The notes under the pieces were generated by a model that saw only the letters and a program-made list of their open reading frames with translations, ran no database searches and was not told the origin of the DNA. This document shows, in pieces, positions 32,395 to 40,888 of a DNA stretch of 64,000 nucleotides. A program made the translations under genes and the position numbers. Source of the stretch: Tubulanus polymorphus (taxonomy: Eukaryota; Nemertea; Palaeonemertea; Tubulaniformes; Tubulanidae). Location: NCBI RefSeq assembly GCF_964204645.1, contig NC_134036.1:8232704-8296703 (forward strand), written 5' to 3'. How positions within the stretch are numbered: position 1 is the stretch's first letter; each line of letters starts with the position of its first letter.

Positions 32395-35300
32395 TGGCCA
32401 TAAGGTAATGTTTTTATACCATCATCTGAAATATGCCTTTTATCATCAAATGGATTTAAAGTAGTTTTTTCAACTTCATTAATGTACATCTCATGATCTT
32501 CTGATCTTAAACAATTCATCTTGTGTTTCATTACAATTGAGTTATATAAACACTTTATATAATCTTGAAATTCTATATGTTTATCAACCACATGTTTTGT
32601 TATTCCTTTTAACTTTTTAGCTTCATGATCTTTTGTTCTGTAACTATACATTTTACTTCTTATCCCAACAAATTCAATCATTTCATCACCTCCTAATTCA
32701 TCTTTAAATTTACCAGGAATCTTTTTATTATCATTACTAAACAATTCATGATCTTTGGGGTAATTGCTAAAGTCGAAATAATGTTTCAATGTTTTTAAGT
32801 CTTTTGTTATATCATTTGTCTTGATTTTTAGTATGTAACTGTCAGTATTTTTTTGGATTAATGGGAACCCAGAATTGAATGTTCCATCATCTGTTGATAA
32901 ATCATAAACATAGTCAGTTGGGTTATATATTTCAAATAAATCTTTAACTTCTTCTGTTAATTCTTTTTCTACATGCCTTAAATTAAAACAATTTGGTTTA
33001 GATTTAATTAATTCTATATTCATATTAAATCCTAATGAACAGAATAATATATTTAATCCTGATATAGCCACTTTTCCTTTCTGTGCAAAGGTTATCTTTT
33101 TATCCTTTGTAAATTTTTTAGTACCATCGGCTGCGTAGAACCCAATGAAGAACCATTTTCTTAAATTATTTTTTGCATTTAATACATAATCTGGAACTAT
33201 CTTTTCTTTTGTTGAAGTATTACTTTTCACTATTGCATGAATATAGAATTCATCATTATATTCTATAGCAAAATCTTTAGGATTATTTACAAGTATTCTA
33301 TAAACTGCTGATGATTTCATAACATCCATGATTCTAAATGTTTTATGTGAATAAACTTCTTCACAGAATTTCTTAATTCTTTCTAATAATTTTAAGTCTT
33401 GATTGCATAAATACCAACAATATTTATTACCCCAAACATATTTATACACACCTGCTGAACCATCACCCATGAAAAATCCTTTGATAAAATATTCTTTTTC
33501 TTCTAATGTTTCAGGTTCTATATTATAAATATTACCAATTATTTCATCAAATGACATATGATTCATTCTTGGGAAAAATCTTTTATGTAATAATTCATCT
33601 CCAATTTTTATATCAGTTGGTTTTATTTCATCACCATTTCGTTTAATTAAACTGTGGTCTTCAGTAACATCTACAAACCCTAATTTAGTTCTAACTCTAT
33701 AGATTTTCTTATTTGTTTTATGTCTAATAATATTCTTTAATTTTTTCCATCCATTTCTTGTCCAAACATCCATTAAACCATTTATTTGTATTAGTTCTTT
33801 TTCACCATATGAAATATAAGATTTATTTTGATTAGGAATAATTTCTGAAATTCTTCTAATTAATATTTGGTTATTGTATTTTAATAATATTGGGGTGTCA
33901 GCTGTTACAGAATCGAAGTATAGAATTTCTATATGTTTTTCCCCAAACAATGGTTGTAATACATTGTAATAAAAATCATACATTAATAATTTTGATATTT
34001 CTAAAACTGTTGAACCAATGAAAATGGGTTTATTAAATTTCATTGACGTTCTTTTTAATTTTACTGCTGTTAAATAATCTTCAAATCTTTTATTTCCTAA
34101 ATGTCTAGGACTTGATTGTAAATGTCTTAATCTTTCAGAATTATTTACTAATTCAATATCATTTCTATTTCTAATATTTTCACAAGTTTTTCCATAAAAA
34201 CTATTGTTCATCAATTTAAAAAAATCTTTTTCGAAATCAGTTTTTGATATGGTTCTCTGTTGAGTATTGAAATCTATATATTTTTCTAACCACTTCGATT
34301 GATTAAATTCAATATATCTATGTACTTTCTTTAATTTCATTCCTTGTTTTAGATAAAATTTTAACATTCTATAATGAACAATATAATTATATTTATTATT
34401 TTGAGTAAGTATTAATTTTTCTGTAAAAACATGATCTTTTGGTTTTATTTTCTTCTGGTATTCACTTAAATAACTATCATCTACAGTTAAATGTTCTGGG
34501 CAATAAGGTAAGTTTCTTGTTTTAAACTTTATATTTTCAGGATATTCTAAATCAACTACAAAGAAATAACCAATTGGTGCTTCATCTTTTAAACTCGCAA
34601 TTGCGCTTTCCCAATCAGTTTTATCATCACTTTCAACTTCTGTTAATATAAAATTTTTATATGGTTGAGGTTGCATCATTGCCCAACCATATAAATTATT
34701 GGCGTCAATATATAATAATTTATATTCATCATTTGCTTTAAAATACCTATCTCCCATAACACCACTAATTCCACCTCTAATTGATTTTTCAAATAATAAA
34801 ACCATATCTGGTTCTTTTAATAAATCTAATTCTACATTTGTATATTTTAAACCACATTGCCAGGTTAAACCAGGACTTGAATAACAATAACAAGGGTCAA
34901 CATTAAAATGGTTTAGATTAACTTCTCTAAACTTTTCAAATATATCTGCCAATATCATAACATCTGATTTTAAATATAAATCAACTAATTCGCCATGATT
35001 TTTCATCTTAAAATGGTTCCAAATATTTAATGTTCTATCAAAAACTTCGTCTTTCACATACTCCTCTTTTAATTTATCATAAAATTGATCTTTTAATAAT
35101 TCTGTTACATTAAAATCATTGTGTGTTTTATAAAATGAATAAGGAATTGCACCTTTATATCTCAATAATTTAAAATCTTGGTCATTTGGATAATAATATC
35201 GAGTTATAACAAAATCATTATCAACTAAACTTTTTGATAAATTATCTAATGAACTTGCTAGAAATCTATAAGAATCTAAAAATCTAATGCAACCAAATTG

Positions 35301-37463
35301 AAATGAAATATAATTTTCAGATGTTTTAGCTAATAGTTTAAAATCATATTTTCTTACATTTACACCATTCATAGCATTATATTCTTCTATTTCTTGATTA
35401 ATTGCGCCCAATTTTCCTGATAATTGTTTTATAAATAGATGGGTATCATATCCTGATAAATTATGAAATAATATTGGTACGAAATTTACTTTTTTAGCTT
35501 GTAAATTGCAATCTTCATGAGCAGCTCCACGATATTTTGAATTTAAATGATTATGATCTCTAACTTTTTTATCAAATGAATAAAAACGTTTTTCACAGTA
35601 ACAACAATGAGTTGCATAATTAAAATCAATTTCATCTTCTTTTGTTATAACTATTCTTTTATTTTTGTTTAATAATTTTGCAAAATCACTTTCTAATTCA
35701 ATCATTTTATCACAAAAATCATTAACTACATTTTCACCTCTAAAAGAAATATATTGACTTTCATATAATTCGGGATAATTTGATTTTATATAAATTCCAT
35801 AAGCAGCAGCTCTTTGATGAACTTTTTTAATTGTATTTATAATTGGTGGGTCTTGTATTGTGTCTTCATTTAATTCATTTCCTTTATCCATTGATTTTAA
35901 TAATTGCTTTTTGTTATATATTTCTTTTCTATCTTGATCAGTTAATTCTTTATTCAACGATTCAAAATCCCCATAAATTACAAATGGAACAATATTCTTA
36001 AATTTATGATTAGTAAATTTCAATTTATAATCTTTTTCTGTTGGCATTATTAATTTACAAAAATCTTTATTATCACATAATTCTTTATGTTTTAATAATG
36101 TATTCTCAGTCATAAATTTAGATAAACATTTTCTACATAGATAAATTTTACGATGATGATCACTTTCTGTTGTTCTAAAGAATAAATCAATTTGTTTTAA
36201 CCACATATAATGTTCATTTTCATCTTTTTTGTAATATAACAAATCTATAGCATTTTCATCATCATAATATTCTGTTAAATATAAAGCTTCCAATGTATAA
36301 TCTTTAATATTTTCACCTTTTGTCTTTGGTAATTGCATTAATTCAAATACATTTATTTTTAAATTATTAATTTTTTCTATTTTAGGAATCATTTTTATAG
36401 TTACTGGATATTGATCAATTTTATATAATGTTTCATATTTCCGGTAATTTGTTATTCTAAAACTATGCGTCATATCTTCTGTTTGGTGTAAACAACTAAT
36501 AATTGACCATAGAAAACATTTATTATCTTCATTTTGAACATTTATTACTGCTTTTGTTGTAAATGGTAATTTAATATAAGATGATGCTTTAATATCCTTT
36601 TCTGTTGTAAAGTTTGAATCATTTTTAAACATTTTATTACTTTTTGATGTTTTATTCCTTTTTGTATTATAAACATTTAAATCTAAATATATAATTTCAT
36701 TCAATGTTAAGCCAGAACCCTCAAAATATCTTTCTTCAATATGACGTTTAAATTCATTTAATATTTTTTCTAACTTCTCTTTTATTTGTGTTTTTGAAAT
36801 TATTTCTTCAGAGTGTGTTTGAATATTATAATTCATTTTTTCTTCTGACTTTATAAAACTTACTTTCCCAGAGATACTAATTTTTGGATATTCAACATCT
36901 GTTATCAAATCTAGTAATTTTTCTATTATTTCATTAAATGTACTATAATCTTCTATTGTTGTACCTTTAAAAAATCTAAATATAATAGCTGCAGGACCAA
37001 TTTTACTATGTAATGTTTCTAAGATTTCAATTGTATCTTTTATTTCTAGTGAATCAATATAATTTCTAACATTTTCCATGTAAGGTTTATTTGAAATGGA
37101 TTTAGTTTTTGAAGTTGATTCTTTTACTTGTTGAGGTTTATTATCAAAATATTCTAATCCTAAAACATTTTTATTTAAATTTTTATAATGTTTTTGTGAT
37201 TCGAGATGTCTATTATAATTCCTTTTTACTATAAATTCATTACAAACTTCACATTTTATTTCATCCACATTCATATTTTCTAATCGTTCTTTTCTTTCAT
37301 TAGAATTTTCTGGAGTTTCAAAATCTATTACATTTTTTATATGATTTACAGTTTTTTCATGTCGTGTTTTATGAGATGTATCGATGTATTTTTTACAATA
37401 TTGACAATAATATTGATTTTTATTGACATTATTGTTTTCTAGTTGGTGTTCATTCTCCCCCAT
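32391..37463 (-). CDS. polB: protein-primed type DNA polymerase B with in-frame intein, 1690 codons
   Basis: Start at 37463, in the right TIR within AATAAATG. Two U1-like C2H2 fingers lie at about residues 18-97 and a further finger near 445. Exonuclease motifs: YGDFES (~496), NLSGYD (~670), YLKSDVMILAD (~831). An HNH-like block (CCYCEKRF…RDHNH…YRGAAH…CN) is near 615-650. Polymerase motifs: DANNLYGWAMM (~921), NNSFYGK (~1088), and YFD/TDS split by the intein (D1184 and T1540). The C-terminus ends NPFDDKRH…LPYGH, as in other Polintons. The extein is about 1335 residues, a normal size for Polinton PolB including its N-terminal extension. It replicates the element, in this family presumably by protein priming at the TIR ends. 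No frameshift is seen. Confidence 0.95.
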   Translation of the reverse strand: MGENEHQLENNNVNKNQYYCQYCKKYIDTSHKTRHEKTVNHIKNVIDFETPENSNERKERLENMNVDEIKCEVCNEFIVKRNYNRHLESQKHYKNLNKNVLGLEYFDNKPQQVKESTSKTKSISNKPYMENVRNYIDSLEIKDTIEILETLHSKIGPAAIIFRFFKGTTIEDYSTFNEIIEKLLDLITDVEYPKISISGKVSFIKSEEKMNYNIQTHSEEIISKTQIKEKLEKILNEFKRHIEERYFEGSGLTLNEIIYLDLNVYNTKRNKTSKSNKMFKNDSNFTTEKDIKASSYIKLPFTTKAVINVQNEDNKCFLWSIISCLHQTEDMTHSFRITNYRKYETLYKIDQYPVTIKMIPKIEKINNLKINVFELMQLPKTKGENIKDYTLEALYLTEYYDDENAIDLLYYKKDENEHYMWLKQIDLFFRTTESDHHRKIYLCRKCLSKFMTENTLLKHKELCDNKDFCKLIMPTEKDYKLKFTNHKFKNIVPFVIYGDFESLNKELTDQDRKEIYNKKQLLKSMDKGNELNEDTIQDPPIINTIKKVHQRAAAYGIYIKSNYPELYESQYISFRGENVVNDFCDKMIELESDFAKLLNKNKRIVITKEDEIDFNYATHCCYCEKRFYSFDKKVRDHNHLNSKYRGAAHEDCNLQAKKVNFVPILFHNLSGYDTHLFIKQLSGKLGAINQEIEEYNAMNGVNVRKYDFKLLAKTSENYISFQFGCIRFLDSYRFLASSLDNLSKSLVDNDFVITRYYYPNDQDFKLLRYKGAIPYSFYKTHNDFNVTELLKDQFYDKLKEEYVKDEVFDRTLNIWNHFKMKNHGELVDLYLKSDVMILADIFEKFREVNLNHFNVDPCYCYSSPGLTWQCGLKYTNVELDLLKEPDMVLLFEKSIRGGISGVMGDRYFKANDEYKLLYIDANNLYGWAMMQPQPYKNFILTEVESDDKTDWESAIASLKDEAPIGYFFVVDLEYPENIKFKTRNLPYCPEHLTVDDSYLSEYQKKIKPKDHVFTEKLILTQNNKYNYIVHYRMLKFYLKQGMKLKKVHRYIEFNQSKWLEKYIDFNTQQRTISKTDFEKDFFKLMNNSFYGKTCENIRNRNDIELVNNSERLRHLQSSPRHLGNKRFEDYLTAVKLKRTSMKFNKPIFIGSTVLEISKLLMYDFYYNVLQPLFGEKHIEILYFDSVTADTPILLKYNNQILIRRISEIIPNQNKSYISYGEKELIQINGLMDVWTRNGWKKLKNIIRHKTNKKIYRVRTKLGFVDVTEDHSLIKRNGDEIKPTDIKIGDELLHKRFFPRMNHMSFDEIIGNIYNIEPETLEEKEYFIKGFFMGDGSAGVYKYVWGNKYCWYLCNQDLKLLERIKKFCEEVYSHKTFRIMDVMKSSAVYRILVNNPKDFAIEYNDEFYIHAIVKSNTSTKEKIVPDYVLNAKNNLRKWFFIGFYAADGTKKFTKDKKITFAQKGKVAISGLNILFCSLGFNMNIELIKSKPNCFNLRHVEKELTEEVKDLFEIYNPTDYVYDLSTDDGTFNSGFPLIQKNTDSYILKIKTNDITKDLKTLKHYFDFSNYPKDHELFSNDNKKIPGKFKDELGGDEMIEFVGIRSKMYSYRTKDHEAKKLKGITKHVVDKHIEFQDYIKCLYNSIVMKHKMNCLRSEDHEMYINEVEKTTLNPFDDKRHISDDGIKTLPYGH
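32847..33911 (-). other. intein with LAGLIDADG homing endonuclease, 355 aa, inside PolB
   Basis: Residues 1185-1539 of the polymerase frame. Ser1 begins block A (SVTADTPILLKYNN). Block B is VDVTEDHSLIKRNGDE (TxxH). Two LAGLIDADG helices with acidic residues lie at intein residues about 142-153 (KGFFMGDGSAG) and 256-267 (FIGFYAADGTKK). Block F is VYDLSTDDGTFNSG. It ends in Lys-Asn followed by Thr as the +1 nucleophile. Removing it brings YFD and TDS together exactly, restoring motif C. The penultimate residue is Lys instead of the usual His, which may slow Asn cyclisation but is tolerated in some inteins. The insertion point is the same catalytic motif used by PolB inteins of some giant viruses and archaea. 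Frame and composition match the host gene. Confidence 0.93.
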
Positions 37464-37548
37464 TTATTAGGAAAAAAAATTACTTGTGGTGATGAGTGGT
37501 GTCTCGCCCTCTCGCCCTCTGGTATGAAACCCCACTTTTCTAATTACT
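37459..37548 (-). repeat. Polinton right terminal inverted repeat (90 bp)
   Basis: Exact inverted copy of 20367-20456. The polB start codon and its ATAAATG signal lie at its inner end. Confidence 0.97.
37464..37484 (-). promoter_or_regulatory. TIR-borne start signal of polB
   Basis: TAAT(8)CCTAATAA followed by ATG, identical to the left TIR. The same terminal repeat therefore drives both outermost genes inward. Confidence 0.6.
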
Positions 37549-37554
37549 CGCGTA
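37549..37554 (+). repeat. Polinton 6-bp target-site duplication, right
   Basis: CGCGTA, the second copy of the duplication at 20361-20366. Confidence 0.95.
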
Positions 37555-37597
37555 AATCCCGCGCGGTGGTGCAACCGCGTGGAGTGGGGCCGATACG
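37549..37597 (+). repeat. dispersed repeat, copy B right part
   Basis: CGCGTAAATCCCGCGCGGTG and the following bases continue the repeat interrupted at 20366. It aligns with 11057-11105 of copy A with a few substitutions. Confidence 0.85.
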
Positions 37598-38198
37598 TAT
37601 AGGTCTATGAAACTGTCGAACAATCGACAGGTACAAAATGTTTTCAAAATCATATTACAATAAAATTATGTTGTTGTAATTCTTGGTATCGTTTCAAATT
37701 ATTTTTATTCATGTCTTTTGCTTGCGCCTGCCACCGATTTTCAGAGGTTTTTAGAAAACAAATCTCAAAGGCCAATATTGTTTGCCGACTTGTAATCGAT
37801 TTTGAGGACTACAACCACATGACGATCTCAAACACAAACAAATTGGTCTCAAAGGAAATTTGAAGAAAATCTTTATTATTAACAAATAAAAACGTCTACC
37901 CGGTACGTCAGGTTTCACTTAATCATTATATCAATAATCGCGTGTGTCTTCAAAGATCATTCGCGGTATGAACTAATTCAGAATATAGTTTCCGGACGTA
38001 ACCTAGCACTGGTTCTGATGATGATACAGAACTGGCCTGAACAGAACTATGTATTCATCCTGCCGTTATTGTAATAGATATATGTTGTGCGCCAACATTC
38101 ATTTATCGGGTTTTAATCGGCTCGTTTTACTCTGTTGCCGTCCTTGGGAATTATGTAGGCATGTATATCTCACTTCATTTTTTGTTCATCGCAATATA
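37598..38198. other. intronic or intergenic, nothing recognised
   Basis: No exon, RNA gene or clear repeat is seen. Confidence 0.35.
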
Positions 38199-38338
38199 GG
38201 GGCCGGTTGCACAGTCACGGCTTACACTTAAGATCAGTCTTAGACCATCTTAGTTCACTAGCCAATCAAACAACTCGACACAAGTCTTACGAATCAAGAC
38301 CACTTTTGGTGTCAAACCACCACTGTGCAACTGGCCCC
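38199..38338. mobile_element. short MITE (GGGGCCGGTTGCACAGT termini)
   Basis: GGGGCCGGTTGCACAGT at 38199 is mirrored by ACTGTGCAACTGGCCCC ending at 38338. About 140 bp, no coding capacity. A relative with GGGGCCAGTTGCTCAAA termini is at 58519-58651. Confidence 0.65.
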
Positions 38339-38719
38339 GGGCAAATCTATTTTATTAATCCTTGGACGTCGTCATCCCAAAATCTGAGCTAAGGGCGCTT
38401 TTTAAGAATGTCTAAAAGAATGTCTGGGGCCAAACTGCCCCCTCCAAGCCAGGAAACCTGTACCGGTACACGATCTGTTGATACAAATACGCTTTTCCTT
38501 GTTTATGTAATGCGCTGCCCTTGGACATGATAGCAGTTGATGATATCGTTCACGCATTAAAAAACTTAGTTAACGTGGTTATGATATATATTATATATGA
38601 GGCCATGGAAAGATCGCGCAGTACAAGAGAGTTATTGGTATATCGCTTATTACCCATCCGTTACCGAATGTCTATCTGCCCACTCGCAGAGACCTAATGT
38701 GTGACCGTCTCGTGTCCAC

Positions 38720-39060
38720 TGGAGACCGGACTGTCTCCTGTCCACCTGTCTACCTGGTGAACTGACTGTGTTTCTGTCTTCTGTTGACCTGACTAACCGG
38801 AGACCCGACTGTCTCTGTCTCCTGCCCATCTGTCTACCCGGAGACTTGACTGTCTTTTTGTCTTCTGTTGACCTGTCTAATCGGAGACCCGACTGTCTCC
38901 TGTCCACCTGTCTACCTGGAGACCTGACTGTGTCTCTGTCTTCTGATGATTTGTCTAACCGGAGACCTGACTGTTTCTGTCTACTGTCAACCTGGAGACG
39001 TAACTGTCTCTCTGTCTTTTGTTAACCTGCCCATATGTCTATCCGGAGACTCCCCAATCT
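38720..39060. repeat. minisatellite, ~38-40-bp unit
   Basis: About eight imperfect units built on GGAGACCTGACTGTCT followed by CTGTCTTCTGTTGACCTGTCTA. The unit is open in several frames on both strands, producing spurious repeat-protein frames. Confidence 0.8.
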
Positions 39061-39379
39061 ACAACACACGCATCTGTTATTTCTTTGCGCATTAATTTCG
39101 TACTATTTTCGACGTATATCGGACTTGGGTCCCGAACTGTAGAGTCGTCCATTAGATCCAAAAGAGTAGACATAAGACGGATATCAGCGTACGCGGTAAC
39201 CAACTCGGCTCTATTTTTAATGCTTTCTTACCAATACAGATGGCAGCACTTACTGGTGCTGTCAACAATTACAAATACACTACACGAACGATCTAGAGCT
39301 TACTGCTTCGAGATTGATTTTATATTGCAACTGACCCACTTCGCTTTGTTTGAGCATTGTTTAGTATCGAGTAAGTGAA

Positions 39380-39480
39380 TTGCGTTTGAACGGGCTCTCT
39401 AATTGGGCACGGCCAAATTTGGCTCGAGCCTGATCCGTGCCAATTTGGCCAAGGGCAAATCGTCTCCGTCTGATCGCGGC
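39380..39480. mobile_element. MITE fragment (GGCCAAATTTGGCTCGAG family)
   Basis: The CACGGCCAAATTTGGCTCGAG…CCGTGCCAATTTGGCC palindromic core recurs at about 41360-41410 and 60780-60820. This is a small dispersed foldback family. Confidence 0.55.
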
Positions 39481-39544
39481 TTAGTTTACAGCGGTCACTA
39501 TCTAGCCACAGGCACCCCTGCTGCATACTTTTACCATTAAGGCT

Positions 39545-40305
39545 GGCTTATGTCGACAAGCAACCCGACGCCTACCGATTCCTACCGACGCAACTGACAG
39601 CAACCGCGATCGAAGCTCAGCTTATGTCGACTGCGCTCCGATTCGCAGCAAATGAGGCCGACTAGCGGGATATGAGATCCTCCCAGTTGCTTCCATGCTT
39701 ATGTCGGCTCAAATGGTCACGTGATAAGCATTTTGAGAATAAATTTGAACTATTAGGAAATATATTTCTATTGGAAAAGCTATTTCTTTAAGACTTTGAT
39801 CTTTCTGATTCTGTTTTGAATACAACGTGCTAGCGACATCTATAAAGATGGCCGCTCAGACCATAATTCTACCAATTTCGTTTCTAGATCTACGGTCCAG
39901 TCCTCTGCAGTGCTGAAGGTTTGGTTTACGTTTTGAACTACTTGGATTTGAAAGTTTATGATTAATTACGAATGACGCTAACTAGCGGTGATAATTTGTA
40001 CTATGTATATGCGGTTTCTCATCAGCTGGAACCCCTGCGCTCAGTTCCGTCGCGTCGCAGATGAGCTTATATCGGCTGCGATCGAAAGCAACTGCCCGCC
40101 TACCGTAGGCCGGAGTAGAACATGGGCAACTAGCCGGATACGGCTTGCGACGAGTCGGTAGGCGTCGGTAGGCGTCGCGTTGCCGTCGCAAGCCGGCTGA
40201 TGTCGAACCGATTGAGGAGCAACTGGCCGCTAGTTGCCGCTAATCGGCGATAAACCCAGTTGCGTCGGTAGGCGTCGCGTTGCTTGTCGACTTTATGACA
40301 GTGGA
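39545..40305. mobile_element. foldback MITE with GTCGACAAGCAAC termini
   Basis: GTCGACAAGCAACCCGACGC at 39553 is mirrored by GCGTCGCGTTGCTTGTCGAC ending at about 40292. The inner inverted matches include CCTACCGACGCAACTG/CAGTTGCGTCGGTAGG. The right arm also holds tandem GTAGGCGTCG units. Non-coding. Confidence 0.6.
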
Positions 40306-40732
40306 TTTGAACCTTGTTAATTATACGATTCTGTCTAAGACGAAATCCGTAATTTGAGATGATGACCAGCATATCATCCAGCGAACAGATTCATAAGATC
40401 ATAATACGAAGCTCGTTTGTCAATTTCACTTTAACCTGCAAGATTTCTATCAACAAGGTTCCATTGTAGAGAGTGTGGTGATCATGTTCATGTATGGTGC
40501 TTGTATTTCACTTTTCAATTCGAATTATCTCTTGTGAAGTTCTGAACACATGTGTAATGTGGACGATCAGTTTTTTTAAGGGCGTTGATAAGATATTTAA
40601 CGTCTGGTGTTTGCAATACATTTATGAGTTCACTAAAACCCCGAACTATCGAAAAGTTTTTCATAGTTTGTTGGTAAATGTATTCTGATACGGTTTGTTT
40701 ATCCGATAATTTTTAATCTATTTTTTTTTTAG

Positions 40733-40888
40733 CCACAACTTGTTACGGAAGTAGTTGTAACAACATCAAGTGGGCGAAACACTGTAATCCCGGTCAGGCA
40801 CCAGTAACGCAGACTCCTGGGGTTGAACTAACATGTCCGGACAACGCTGAGTGTGATGCCGGATGGAACGGACCCGGATGTCAAATCG
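40733..40888 (+). CDS. EGF-like exon of a secreted/receptor protein
   Basis: Acceptor T(10)AG, donor GGTAAG; phase 1 at both ends. It encodes 52 residues with six cysteines, finishing C-P-D-N-A-E-C-D-A-G-W-N-G-P-G-C, the typical ending of an EGF/laminin-EGF type domain. It is in phase with the signal-peptide exon at 17259 and with the F-type lectin exon at 48233, so all three could form one extracellular chain. The domain is shorter than a canonical EGF and its first cysteines (C-Y-G-S-S-C) are closely spaced, so the precise subtype is unclear. Confidence 0.65.

Larger units (their letters stand above)
20367..37548. mobile_element. Maverick/Polinton (adintovirus-like) element, 17.2 kb, near-intact
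   Basis: Bounded by identical 90-bp inverted repeats beginning AGTAATTAGAAAAG and a 6-bp duplication (CGCGTA), which is the Polinton hallmark. It encodes PolB, retrovirus-like integrase with chromodomain, packaging ATPase, probable major and minor capsid proteins and about ten accessory proteins. Base composition drops sharply to AT-rich at both ends. Most genes run right to left; only the left-end gene (20452) and the zinc-finger gene (31093) run left to right. Two genes are each interrupted by one TAA, so this copy may not be autonomous. No adenain-like protease was recognised. Confidence 0.97.

Noticed and set aside
20367-37548. Altered genetic code in which TAA is read as an amino acid
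   Set aside because: TAA is the normal terminator of most genes in the element and directly precedes the next start signal; two internal TAAs are better explained by mutation or local readthrough.
38650-39025. Overlapping 85-residue repeat frames on both strands
   Set aside because: Chance opening of a ~39-bp minisatellite with no stop in several frames.
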